Source of the DNA: Chloroflexi bacterium TSY
GTDB lineage: Bacteria; Chloroflexota; Anaerolineae; Caldilineales; Caldilineaceae
Reading direction: 5' to 3'
NCBI GenBank assembly: GCA_019217005.1
Contig: JAHBNG010000062.1
Span: 16,485-80,484 of the forward strand
Length of the DNA stretch: 64,000 nucleotides
Shown here: positions 56,174 through 63,967 of the stretch, in pieces
Layout: the number at the start of each line of letters is the position of its first letter
Numbering within the stretch: position 1 is the stretch's first letter
Made by a program: the position numbers and the translations under genes
Notes under the pieces: model-generated
Database searches by the model: none
What the model was told of the DNA's origin: nothing
The model's input: the letters and a program-made list of their open reading frames with translations, nothing else

Positions 56174-56404
56174 TCAATCAGTGGTTGATTGACGTTCTAC
56201 CCAATCACTAAACTCGTCGCTCGCTCGGCGCTGCCAAAGTAACTGTGCTAACTTCGGGAAACAGATCTCGCACATGGTGTATCCATTTCTAGATCGACAG
56301 TCAAAGTACCATTCTTCTACAGAAATCTGGTACCACAGCGCACCTACTCCGCAGCCACAACAATCACAAGGGACGGCATCAACTGGGTTAGCTAGTTCAT
56401 GCAT
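56174..56404 (-). CDS. Small cysteine-rich zinc-binding-like protein
   Basis: A 76-residue protein with the N-terminal cluster CDCCGCGVG, then Cys in WYFDCRSR and CEICFPK, enough for one or two zinc sites. The frame opens to 56530, but the strong aaggaggtgattc site fixes the start at MHELANPVDA. It follows the replication-relaxation gene by about 115 bases and is probably the last gene of the leftward transfer operon. Role unknown. Confidence 0.65.
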   Translation of the reverse strand: MHELANPVDAVPCDCCGCGVGALWYQISVEEWYFDCRSRNGYTMCEICFPKLAQLLWQRRASDEFSDWVERQSTTD

Positions 56405-56520
56405 ATGAATCACCTCCTTGAAATGTTGATCTTGCAGATCCCCTGAAATAGCTATCAGGAAATCCCTAAAAACCATCATTCTCAAGCTCTGGAAATCAAC
56501 CACTGATAGAAGTATCATTG

Positions 56521-57642
56521 TCATTCCCACACCTTTCTTGAGGCATGGGGTATGTATGAGGTTCTACATTGTTTTTGTTGCTGGAGCACCTCATAGGCCT
56601 CAAACAACCGCATCCAGGTCCGATCTCCGGCCCGTTGGAAGATGGGCTGGGTCAGCACATTTTTGGGAGTGAAGATATCAAAGTAGGTAAATAGAAAATT
56701 GCTTCCCCCTACCTCCTCACATACATGCTGTAATCTCCTCATCCACAACGGTGACGTGGTGATCAGCACCACCATGGCCAACGTATCTTCCCCATAATGT
56801 TTGGCAAAATATCCACCCTCAAAGAACTCTTTAACGGCCGCGAATTTATGATGCCAGTCCCTGGGACGTTTGCGGCTGGAGGAAGTTGCATAGATGGGTT
56901 GGGTGCCTAAATCCAGCTCTATAAAAAAGGACACTTTGTCGCCTGATTCCTTGTTTTCTAGGGCATACCATCCATCGGGAATGACGGCGGTGTCTACTTG
57001 TGCTTCCGTCACCGGAGAGGTATATGATATGGTGACGTCCTGATGTCTTCGACGCAGCTGAAGATCAGAATCCCACTGCACCAGCTGGTATCCGTGTCTG
57101 CGACACGCCACCGTGATAATCACATTGACATCAAGCTCTTTCAAAAAGTGGCGAATATACCCTGAACTTGAGTTGACGGTAGTCAATATTTTGTCTGTTC
57201 GTGAGTAGCCATAACCGGCTGCTAAGGTTTTTGGTTTGGTTTTCCATTCCATATCCTCAGGAATATGGATGCCATAGTATGCAGTCAGCTCTCGATGATG
57301 ATAAGCCGCCACTTCTTTGACTGCTTTCCAGGTTGGCGCACCGTACAAATAGGAGGGTCGGCCTACACAGTGAGAAGGCAACGGAACTCGGCGGATATAT
57401 CCGTGATGAAAGAGCTTCACCACATACTGGCGGGCGGTTTCGCGGCGAGATTTGCGTTGCTTCTCAAGTGTTGCCGTAGCCAATCCCTCCTCACAGGGTA
57501 ACTCTAATTCTTGGACATGAGCTTCCGTCAGCGCCCGCCGGATCAATATACTATCGGCAATCCTGGCTGCTAACCCACACAGTGGGGTTCGCAAAGGCGG
57601 TCGTGCCCGTTGTTGATGTGAAGATTGCTGTTGTTTGCCCAT
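56521..57642 (-). CDS. Replication-relaxation family protein
   Basis: A 373-residue protein of the Replic_Relax type found in plasmids and integrative elements of Gram-positive bacteria and Chloroflexota, thought to act in plasmid DNA replication or nicking-related steps. An N-terminal winged helix (ARQYVVKLFHHGYIRRVPLP...YLYGAPTWK) precedes a restriction-endonuclease-like part. In that part VDTAVIPDGWYAL...KVSFFIELDLGT supplies Asp and the acidic E-x-D cluster. It ends 24 bases... downstream of the ATPase gene start order, that is, it follows the ATPase gene with a 23-base gap, so they are cotranscribed. No classical relaxase is visible. Confidence 0.82.
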   Translation of the reverse strand: MGKQQQSSHQQRARPPLRTPLCGLAARIADSILIRRALTEAHVQELELPCEEGLATATLEKQRKSRRETARQYVVKLFHHGYIRRVPLPSHCVGRPSYLYGAPTWKAVKEVAAYHHRELTAYYGIHIPEDMEWKTKPKTLAAGYGYSRTDKILTTVNSSSGYIRHFLKELDVNVIITVACRRHGYQLVQWDSDLQLRRRHQDVTISYTSPVTEAQVDTAVIPDGWYALENKESGDKVSFFIELDLGTQPIYATSSSRKRPRDWHHKFAAVKEFFEGGYFAKHYGEDTLAMVVLITTSPLWMRRLQHVCEEVGGSNFLFTYFDIFTPKNVLTQPIFQRAGDRTWMRLFEAYEVLQQQKQCRTSYIPHASRKVWE

Positions 57643-57665
57643 TCCCCGTCTCCTTGGCCTAATGC

Positions 57666-59393
57666 CTATCCATTCCCTTGACCTGGTTGATAACCGCCTT
57701 CAACGACTTCCACCCCTGGAGGCAACTCATCAAGCTCTTGGTCATTCTGATGATTCGTATCCTCAGTGGAATTGGCTGATCCCAAGGTCGCCTCGGTTTC
57801 ATCAGAAGTTGTTGGCTGGTTACGCCCTGCAATCTCTGCCAACACGTCATCCACTGCCATTCCAGATGCTGCCACTAATTCCTGCCGTTTATTTCTCACC
57901 CAATCTTGATCAGGAAATCGTCCTACATAGGGTGCAAAATCCAGTTGCGCTAACTCTGCCCGGCGGCCACCTTCCCGATACGGGCTCAAACGACACAAAA
58001 ACTTGAAGGTATCCAACCCCATCAAAATCTCTGCTTGCTGATGCAGTTTCTCATCCCGAGTAAACTCCACTGGTCGACGATCAACTTCCACAATTCCCTG
58101 ATCAGGCAACTGCATCAATACGGGGTTCCAATACTTCACCAAAGGCTGCTGATCAAATACTTGGGCTGCAAGTTGCAGTCCTGAGTCATAATCAGCGGGT
58201 CTCCCAATCACTTGGCCCAGTGCTGCCAAATGAGATGCAATTTGTTCATGTAATTGAGCCTCACTCTGATGCAATATACACAATGGGTGAATGCCATATT
58301 GCCTGCGTAGTCGGTGCACAATTTGTCCAAGTAATTGCGCAAAGATCTCCATCCCTTTGTCAGATGGGGTATAGAGTGTGGCGATTTCATCGATAAAGAG
58401 CCCAAAGGGAGGTTTGTCCGGTCCTCGTCCACTGCCTCGGCGTTCTAGGAAACTGACCAATCGTCTCAAGTGCCAATCCAAGAGTTGTTGTTTAGTGTCT
58501 CCTTCTACCCCATCAGCGACAATGAATACTACCTTGCCTGAGTCGATAATTTCCTGATCATCTAACCCCGATATACCTCCACTCAGCGTCGTCCGCCACA
58601 CATTGTCATAGCGATAGGGTCGCAGAAATGAATCCACAATGGTCAAATGCTGTTTCTTGGTAGCCTTATCCCAGCGTGCAAATTCCTCTCGCCAAAACGT
58701 GACAGCCTCAGCCGTTTCCTGCGGATAGTGCTCCAGAGCATACTGGTACCGATCCTGCCAGCGTTCAGCCTTGGGATGGTTGAGTAGATCTGGTAACTCA
58801 CTCAGCTGTAACCCATTGGCAGCTAACACCAGAATTGCCGGAGTGAGAACCTTCTCAAAGGCTGATTTACCCATGATAGCCGCCCCCTGTGACTCGGGAT
58901 TGGCAGCCAATGCCCAGGTTAACACCCGATTGACTACTGACATCAACGATTCACCTGGAAAGGGGGTACATTGCGGGACCGGAACTACATAGCCTGATTG
59001 TCCACTCAACTCACAGACCATCACCCGGTCCCACAACGTTGCTGCTTCAGCCTCACTTAGCCCTTGGGATTCACAATATCCCTGAAGGTAGGTAGCAAAG
59101 GTACTGAGGAATGAGCCTGTAGGATCAAAGACATAGCTGGCTCGATGGTGGTGAATAAACAACCAAAACACCAAGTGCGCGGCTAAGATCGTTTTTCCAG
59201 CTCCAGAACCTCCTAGTACTCGCAAGCCATTAGCTAAGGCTTCATCAGCGATCCACACTAGCTCATCCAACGCCGTGTGGACATCATCTTCAGCATCCAG
59301 ACTGTGAGATTGCGCAGGCCGCACCCAGATCCACACTGATGCCACCAAAATTATGGATAACGGAATCCATCCCCACCATGGTAGGGTAATCAT
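57666..59393 (-). CDS. Membrane-anchored HerA/VirD4-type ATPase
   Basis: A 575-residue ATPase with one N-terminal TM helix (WIPLSIILVASVWIWV). Walker A is LGGSGAGKT (residues 60-68), Walker B is FGLFIDEIATLY, and a glutamine-bearing sensor follows in LCILHQSEAQLHEQ. Layout and size resemble TraG/VirD4 coupling proteins or FtsK/HerA translocases of conjugative elements. A C-terminal extension rich in acidic residues and Asn/Gln follows. The start overlaps the preceding 169-residue membrane protein gene by 4 bases (ATGA), implying a complex. It likely pumps DNA during transfer. Confidence 0.87.
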   Translation of the reverse strand: MITLPWWGWIPLSIILVASVWIWVRPAQSHSLDAEDDVHTALDELVWIADEALANGLRVLGGSGAGKTILAAHLVFWLFIHHHRASYVFDPTGSFLSTFATYLQGYCESQGLSEAEAATLWDRVMVCELSGQSGYVVPVPQCTPFPGESLMSVVNRVLTWALAANPESQGAAIMGKSAFEKVLTPAILVLAANGLQLSELPDLLNHPKAERWQDRYQYALEHYPQETAEAVTFWREEFARWDKATKKQHLTIVDSFLRPYRYDNVWRTTLSGGISGLDDQEIIDSGKVVFIVADGVEGDTKQQLLDWHLRRLVSFLERRGSGRGPDKPPFGLFIDEIATLYTPSDKGMEIFAQLLGQIVHRLRRQYGIHPLCILHQSEAQLHEQIASHLAALGQVIGRPADYDSGLQLAAQVFDQQPLVKYWNPVLMQLPDQGIVEVDRRPVEFTRDEKLHQQAEILMGLDTFKFLCRLSPYREGGRRAELAQLDFAPYVGRFPDQDWVRNKRQELVAASGMAVDDVLAEIAGRNQPTTSDETEATLGSANSTEDTNHQNDQELDELPPGVEVVEGGYQPGQGNG

Positions 59394-59899
59394 GGATCAC
59401 GACCTCTCACCCGCCGACCTAACACCACTCCACCAGTAATCACGTCTTCCCAGGTTACATTCTGTGGGCGTTGTTCGGATCCTGCGCTCATGCGCTCATC
59501 AATCCCATGCAAGGCTGCGGGATCATGCTGTGGTAAGCCGTGGAGCTGCGAGACATGGGCCTGGGCAATGCGTGGAGCCACCATCAACCCCACGATGCAC
59601 CCCAGGGACATGAATACCAAACATGAGCCTATCAATGGTGCTCTCTGCAACCATACTACTGGTATTGCCAGCAATCCCAGCCCCATACCACTCCCAATAC
59701 AAACCAAATATAGCTGCATGGTGGTTAAGGATTGTCCCTGTCGTTGTTCGATGGCAGTAATAATCTGCCGCGCAATCCCGGTGGCGATCACCAGCAGCAA
59801 TGGTGTGAGCAACCACACCAACAATCGCAAGGTAGTAACTACCGCTCTCAACATGGTCTTCACCATCCAGTCTACTAATCTCATTAGGTACATATACAC
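59390..59899 (-). CDS. Membrane protein of transfer gene set
   Basis: A 169-residue protein with about three TM helices (LRLLVWLLTPLLLVIATGIA, LYLVCIGSGMGLGLLAIPVV, GSCLVFMSLGCIVGLMVAP) and a soluble C-terminal tail ending VITGGVVLGRRVRGRDP. Its stop overlaps the ATPase start, so the two are made together and may form one membrane complex. No similarity recognised. Confidence 0.72.
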   Translation of the reverse strand: MYMYLMRLVDWMVKTMLRAVVTTLRLLVWLLTPLLLVIATGIARQIITAIEQRQGQSLTTMQLYLVCIGSGMGLGLLAIPVVWLQRAPLIGSCLVFMSLGCIVGLMVAPRIAQAHVSQLHGLPQHDPAALHGIDERMSAGSEQRPQNVTWEDVITGGVVLGRRVRGRDP

Positions 59900-59943
59900 T
59901 GCCTCCTCAGCTTCTTATGAACATCACTGATGAGCACCACCCG

Positions 59944-60423
59944 TTACTTTCCCAGATCTGATAACGCTGCACCGATGGCCATAATGACGATAATCGTCAT
60001 CACAATCCAGGCAATGATATTGACAACGATCACTGCTAAGGTGAGGGTTAATATAGCGCCGTTGAGCGCCCCGATGATGGACTGCGCCCAGCCTACTCTT
60101 AGCACCCACAATCGTCCTCGTTGGAGCTGGTGAGTCAGGATCAGCAGCACCACATACACCACTACTGACCCCACATTAAAGATTAATAACGGGCGTTGCA
60201 TTTGAGCACACCACAGGACGGCAGCTTGCAGTTGTGGCCGTAGCAACAACCAAAAATCTGCTCGTGACCACTGCCACAGTAACGGCAGATTAAGTAACGC
60301 CAGCAAGGTAATGATCGAGGTAATTCCTGACCACACAATCGCCCGTCGCAATCGAGGATCTAATTCAATCTCTCCCCACACTTCGTAGAGCATCACCTGT
60401 TGGGTCAACCGACTCAAAGCCAT
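59944..60423 (-). CDS. Four-TM membrane protein
   Basis: A 159-residue integral membrane protein. The N-terminal 28 residues are soluble (LYEVWGEIELDPRLRRAI), then come hydrophobic helices near 29-50, 80-98, 113-130 and 131-150. Five bases separate it from the 226-residue protein gene upstream. By position it belongs to the same complex as the ATPase and the 169-residue protein. Not recognised. Confidence 0.7.
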   Translation of the reverse strand: MALSRLTQQVMLYEVWGEIELDPRLRRAIVWSGITSIITLLALLNLPLLWQWSRADFWLLLRPQLQAAVLWCAQMQRPLLIFNVGSVVVYVVLLILTHQLQRGRLWVLRVGWAQSIIGALNGAILTLTLAVIVVNIIAWIVMTIIVIMAIGAALSDLGK

Positions 60424-60428
60424 ACTAT

Positions 60429-61109
60429 TTATCCTCCAATCTCGTCATTCCATGCCCAGTGTCCTAAGTAATAGAAACTGGCCATCGTCCCAGGCGTCAC
60501 CTGTCCGGTGGTGGTACGTAATCCAAACAAAATCGGGTCTAACCCCGTGAGGATCATCGGTAGGCTGGTTGCCAGGGTTGCCCCTGCGGCTGCCAAGGTC
60601 CACGGCGACATCAGGAATTGACTAATAGTCTGGATCCAGCCTCCCAGCCGATTCGATTCCTCGATCATAGCTCGGCTCGGAGGGGGTACAAACTGTTCTG
60701 GCCGTAGGGGTTCATATGGACTCACACTGCCGATTTCAACTTCCTCTGCGATGTAGATGCCATCAAACTCCATTGTCGCAGAAATCCTTTCGAGTTGATG
60801 TTGAATCCGTCGAGGCACTGGTAGTTTACCTTCTTGCAACATGGGATGTTGCTCAATATCAAACAACACCCAATCATATTTGTCTCCGCTATACACCCGA
60901 TGACCCGCAAACGTCTCCATTGAAAACAGATATCGCACTGGTAGCTGATGAGTCATTGCTAGCTGATGTATATGCTGGCACTGGTTTCGTAACACGGGAT
61001 CAGTCGGTACAGCCATACTCAATGGATGGTTGAGTTGGGCTTGCAGTACACTCATGATCGGCAGTAGTTCGGCCTGAACTTTTTTCTGAACCTTATGTTG
61101 TTGATGCAT
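60429..61109 (-). CDS. Unknown protein next to E1-like gene
   Basis: A 226-residue protein. The soluble N-terminal ~155 residues include YDWVLFDIEQHPM and VPRRIQHQLERISATMEFDG ahead of IYIAEEVEIG, a pattern that looks like a conserved alpha/beta core. The C-terminus has one or two hydrophobic helices (WTLAAAGATLATSLPMILTG). An aaggag site precedes ATG. It follows the E1-like gene by 32 bases and heads the membrane-protein genes, so it may link the ubiquitin-like part to the ATPase part of the operon. No family named with confidence. Confidence 0.65.
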   Translation of the reverse strand: MHQQHKVQKKVQAELLPIMSVLQAQLNHPLSMAVPTDPVLRNQCQHIHQLAMTHQLPVRYLFSMETFAGHRVYSGDKYDWVLFDIEQHPMLQEGKLPVPRRIQHQLERISATMEFDGIYIAEEVEIGSVSPYEPLRPEQFVPPPSRAMIEESNRLGGWIQTISQFLMSPWTLAAAGATLATSLPMILTGLDPILFGLRTTTGQVTPGTMASFYYLGHWAWNDEIGG

Positions 61110-61141
61110 ATGAAGCTCCTTACTATTCCATATATCTTTCT

Positions 61142-61963
61142 CTAATTACCTGCATACCCATTCGTGTGATAATGAACTCGATGCTGGGCACACGCATCTG
61201 AAACTGAGATGGTTTTGGTTCCCCCACCATGAAACAATCCATCTTGAAAAACCTCAAAGTAGTTCCACTGACGCACGCGATCCATCACCAGAGAATCTAC
61301 GGCATAACTAACGATGCCGGCCATCGTATGTAACAGCCCTGGTTCTGAACCCACGCACTGCTGCATCACCTCTGGTGGTTGAGGATCAGGCACTACACAA
61401 CTCCAACAGGCTTGGTTAGGAAGTGATGACTGAATAAACACATACCCCGACGTAGCATGAGGATCCACGGCCACGAAAATGCATGGGGTGCGGGTGGTGG
61501 CGTAATACTCAGCCGCAAATGTTCGACCAGCATCATTATCAATGGCCACAATTGCCAGATCACACCCTACATCTATCCCTGCTGCTGCCACTGACTCAAA
61601 TCGATGGGGATACGCAGTCAATCTGGTCGTGGCTAGAATTTCCGGACATAGATGGTCAATGGCCGCTTCGGCTTTGTTGCGCCCCACATCACGCGGGTAG
61701 AAACAACGGTTAAGATTTGAGGCTTCCACTTCATCAAAATCAAACAACCGCAGATGCCCGACTAGTTTACGAGCTAATACTCTGGCACAATGCCAGCCAA
61801 GCCCACCTACCCCGTGAATATTGATGCAGGTCTCAGCCAGTGCTTGGGGGTCATAGCCAGGAATGAGCATGAGTCGATCAATGACGTCCCCCAAGAGTTC
61901 GGGATGTTGACCCCTAATGGTGACATCTTTAGCAATCCATGATTTGGAAGACATAATCGTCAT
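61142..61963 (-). CDS. ThiF/E1-like adenylating enzyme
   Basis: A 273-residue ThiF-family protein that should adenylate the C-terminus of a ubiquitin-like protein. The nucleotide loop is GVGGLG (51-56), with LFDFDEVEASNLNR (73-86), Lys97 in VGRNKAE and AIVAIDNDAGR (Asp142, Asp144). The zinc site is atypical: CWSC (186, 189) but only single Cys258 later. Cys203 (MQQCVGSEP) is a candidate catalytic cysteine. It overlaps the JAB gene by 35 bases and has its own aggtaa site, so the two are tightly coupled. Similar pairs occur in PRTRC and Bil-type systems. Confidence 0.9.
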   Translation of the reverse strand: MTIMSSKSWIAKDVTIRGQHPELLGDVIDRLMLIPGYDPQALAETCINIHGVGGLGWHCARVLARKLVGHLRLFDFDEVEASNLNRCFYPRDVGRNKAEAAIDHLCPEILATTRLTAYPHRFESVAAAGIDVGCDLAIVAIDNDAGRTFAAEYYATTRTPCIFVAVDPHATSGYVFIQSSLPNQACWSCVVPDPQPPEVMQQCVGSEPGLLHTMAGIVSYAVDSLVMDRVRQWNYFEVFQDGLFHGGGTKTISVSDACAQHRVHYHTNGYAGN

Positions 61964-62753
61964 GTCGGATTACCTCACTTTCACTACCAATGACATCAAT
62001 GGCAAACTCATATACTCCAGCAAAAAATGTCCAATAGCCATCTTCTGACACAATGCCTTGAATCGTAGGATAGCCACCGGCATCCAGTCGTTGCTGCAAA
62101 TCCCAATCAATTTGTGATGGTCGTTGAATCCCACGAAATCGATGGGAATGAAATAAGGCATACAATCCCAGTCCATGCTGTTGCAGTTGCATCAGCATCC
62201 GAAAAACGGCTTCAGGATTTGCGATCACCGTGCTCACATTTTGAGTATCTGCCGCAATCTCTAATTGATGAGTCAGAATTCGATGCTGTCCCACATCTAT
62301 ACCAGTGGCTCCTAACAAATGTTCGGTGTCACCTCGTAGCAAATATCGCTGCCAGGCTTTCAAGGTCATCACGTCGACGGTATAGGTCATCACTGTCGGC
62401 ACTGCTTCAGCTTCGCTCTCATCAACAATCTCAGTAGCTGGTGAGCCAAGACCTGATGTATGATCTAGTTCACTACTATCAGCCGTAGGTAGAGTCCCCA
62501 CAATATGCACCTCATCCATAGTAACATCGGGCGCACGCACCAAAATCTGCTGTTGTCGCCGAATTTGCTGTAAATGCTCACACATCAATTGAGCTTCAGA
62601 CAGCTGGCCGAGCTTGAGTGATTCGGCTAGACATCGAGAGAGTTCATCCACTTCCAAATGCAGTCGCTGGATCACTTCTGATGGTTGCCATCGTTCTAAT
62701 TCATCTTCAAATTCCCATTGCCGTTGTTGCCACGGGAACGTAAATATCGTCAT
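61929..62753 (-). CDS. JAB/JAMM (MPN) metallopeptidase
   Basis: A 274-residue protein. The N-terminal ~120 residues are helical and linker-like. The C-terminal JAB domain has Glu144 (TEHLLGATG), His202-Ser-His204 and Ser213/Asp216 in HSHRFRGIQRPSQID, a complete JAMM zinc site of the E...HxHx(7-10)SxxD type. Such enzymes remove or trim ubiquitin-like proteins. An aggag site lies 7 bases before ATG, within a structured leader. Overlap with the E1-like gene indicates joint action. Probably processes the 80-residue protein encoded upstream (inference). Confidence 0.9.
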   Translation of the reverse strand: MTIFTFPWQQRQWEFEDELERWQPSEVIQRLHLEVDELSRCLAESLKLGQLSEAQLMCEHLQQIRRQQQILVRAPDVTMDEVHIVGTLPTADSSELDHTSGLGSPATEIVDESEAEAVPTVMTYTVDVMTLKAWQRYLLRGDTEHLLGATGIDVGQHRILTHQLEIAADTQNVSTVIANPEAVFRMLMQLQQHGLGLYALFHSHRFRGIQRPSQIDWDLQQRLDAGGYPTIQGIVSEDGYWTFFAGVYEFAIDVIGSESEVIRHDDYVFQIMDC

Positions 62754-62765
62754 AGTTGCACTCCT

Positions 62766-62882
62766 ATACTACCTTGCTAATAAAATCTCTAAAATAGCAG
62801 TGATATACTCCGCTGGCCTGTCCCGCTAAGCGGGGAATTCCGCTTAAAAATTTTTAAAGGTTATTCCAGCAAGAGGGTATAT
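62766..62882 (-). promoter_or_regulatory. Structured leader 1, upstream of JAB gene
   Basis: On the minus strand cttgctggaataa (62873-62861) can pair with ttattagcaag (62783-62773), enclosing ~75 bases and ending just before the ribosome binding site of the JAB gene. Inside are cttt...aaag-type and cccgcttagcggg hairpins and the conserved tatatcactgctattt. Leader 2 at 63541-63622 has the same plan. Confidence 0.6.
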
Positions 62883-62935
62883 TTCAAACAAACTCCATAC
62901 ATTCATGTCAGCCATTACCCAACCCAATCCTCTAC

Positions 62936-63529
62936 CTATACCACCGCCGCCAGTTGGCACTCGATAGCCCCAATTCCCTGCGATAGATTTCGCGGCTTTT
63001 TTGGATCAAAATGAACGAAATAGCCTTTGTCTTTCCCCTTGTGTACATAACACGCTCCATGTTTACCCCGTAGCAGTGGCGTGGGTGGTTTGTGGATGTA
63101 AAAGGAAAGCGACCCCCCCAGCATGGTCTGAGCCCGGCCCCGCCATCGTCGGCCATTCACTACATAGGTTCCTTCCCACCAACCTCGCTGCTGTTTCCAG
63201 CCTCGCTCCTGCCACAAGGAAACAGGTTTGGGTGGAGCCATCTTCACCACATGGCGGCGAATGGCACGCGGATAATATGGATGAGATGACACCCAAGTAC
63301 GCGGAATCTGATGCCGAATGGGTTGGGTAGTCACGTTGACTGTTGTTGGTTGCGTTGGTGGTACCTTTCCCTCATAGTTGCGACGTCCACTGGGAGACTG
63401 CCTCACGTCCACTTCCTCGTGATGCTCCTGCTGCCCGTCCTGCCGTCGTCGTTGAATGAGTGGAACTACGTAGCCTCCTATCAAGATGCTGGTCAACAAC
63501 CCTATCCACGCCATATCTGTTATCGTCAT
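62936..63529 (-). CDS. Membrane-anchored protein, E2-like candidate
   Basis: A 197-residue protein: TM anchor (residues 7-25, WIGLLTSILIGGYVVPLI), a polar proline-rich linker (30-115), then a C-terminal domain of about 80 residues, GTYVVNGRRWRGRAQTMLGG. This is followed by FYIHKPPTPLL, HGAC with Cys160, YFVHFDPKK and a final helix GIGAIECQL. Strand order, the Pro-Pro pair, a His before Cys160 and the closing helix recall E2/RWD-fold conjugating enzymes of bacterial ubiquitin-like operons. This is inference, not a confirmed family. A strong agggag site in the duplicated leader precedes it. Confidence 0.6.
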   Translation of the reverse strand: MTITDMAWIGLLTSILIGGYVVPLIQRRRQDGQQEHHEEVDVRQSPSGRRNYEGKVPPTQPTTVNVTTQPIRHQIPRTWVSSHPYYPRAIRRHVVKMAPPKPVSLWQERGWKQQRGWWEGTYVVNGRRWRGRAQTMLGGSLSFYIHKPPTPLLRGKHGACYVHKGKDKGYFVHFDPKKPRNLSQGIGAIECQLAAVV

Positions 63530-63540
63530 ATGTATACTCC

Positions 63541-63622
63541 CTTGCTAATAAAATTTCATAAATAGCAGTGATATGCCCCGCTAGAATTCCGCTTAAACTC
63601 TTTTCGAGATTATTCTAGCAAG
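63541..63622 (-). promoter_or_regulatory. Structured leader 2, upstream of E2-like candidate gene
   Basis: Minus-strand cttgctagaataa (63622-63610) pairs with ttattagcaag (63551-63541), ending at the agggag ribosome binding site. The inner hairpin ctcgaaaagag occupies the place of the AT-rich hairpin of leader 1. Shared words are ttaagcggaattc and atatcactgctattt. The arrangement suggests an RNA switch or protein-binding site controlling translation. Confidence 0.6.
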
Positions 63623-63656
63623 AGGGTGTACTCCTTATGTTGACCTCTATGTGTGA

Positions 63657-63712
63657 CAGTGTTGGTGAAACGGTTAGGAATCAATTCTGCCCGCAACCGC
63701 TTCACCACACTG
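63657..63712 (-). terminator. Hairpin between ubiquitin-like gene and downstream operon
   Basis: cagtgttggtgaaacggtt and aaccgcttcaccacactg form an 18-bp stem with one bulge around a 19-base loop, 13 bases past the stop of the ubiquitin-like gene. It lacks a T-tract, so partial termination or 3'-end protection would set a higher level for the first gene. Confidence 0.5.
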
Positions 63713-63724
63713 ATCCTGAGCCGT

Positions 63725-63967
63725 CTATGCAATTGCTCCTACCTGCATCCTCAGTACCGCAAAAATTTTTGCCCCATCTTCAAGTTGGCGATACAAGTTG
63801 CTGCCACCAGTTAAGAATTCACCAGTTTCAGTGCGAAGCATATATCCTGGGAGATTCAACTCGCGCAGCGCCTGCTCTGCGGTGGTGGTAGAATGAATTT
63901 GCAATTCAAAAAGATCATCATGGCTATCAGTTGTGGCTCCGGGTTTTATGATATTTACTTGTTTCAT
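63725..63967 (-). CDS. Small beta-grasp (ubiquitin-like) protein
   Basis: An 80-residue protein with the strand-helix-strand pattern of a ubiquitin-like fold: MKQVNIIKPG, LFELQIHSTTTAEQALREL (beta2-alpha1), PGYMLRTETGEFLTGGSNLY and DGAKIFAVLRMQVGAIA. The LYxxLxDGAKIFA end resembles small partners of E1/JAB operons. The terminus is VG-AIA, not GG, so trimming by the neighbouring JAB enzyme to expose Gly77 is plausible. A ggaaag site precedes ATG. It heads the leftward set anchored protein, JAB, E1. The family is inferred from pattern and context. Confidence 0.65.
   Translation of the reverse strand: MKQVNIIKPGATTDSHDDLFELQIHSTTTAEQALRELNLPGYMLRTETGEFLTGGSNLYRQLEDGAKIFAVLRMQVGAIA

Noticed and set aside
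63637..63891. 84-codon plus-strand frame opposite the ubiquitin-like gene
   Set aside because: No ribosome binding site; it spans a hairpin and runs antisense to a gene with a good start signal.
60429..63967. PRTRC cassette annotation for the E1/JAB/ubiquitin-like set
   Set aside because: E1 and JAB fit PRTRC proteins B and A in type, but no ParB-like, D, E or F protein is adjacent, and the anchored protein and ATPase genes are foreign to it.
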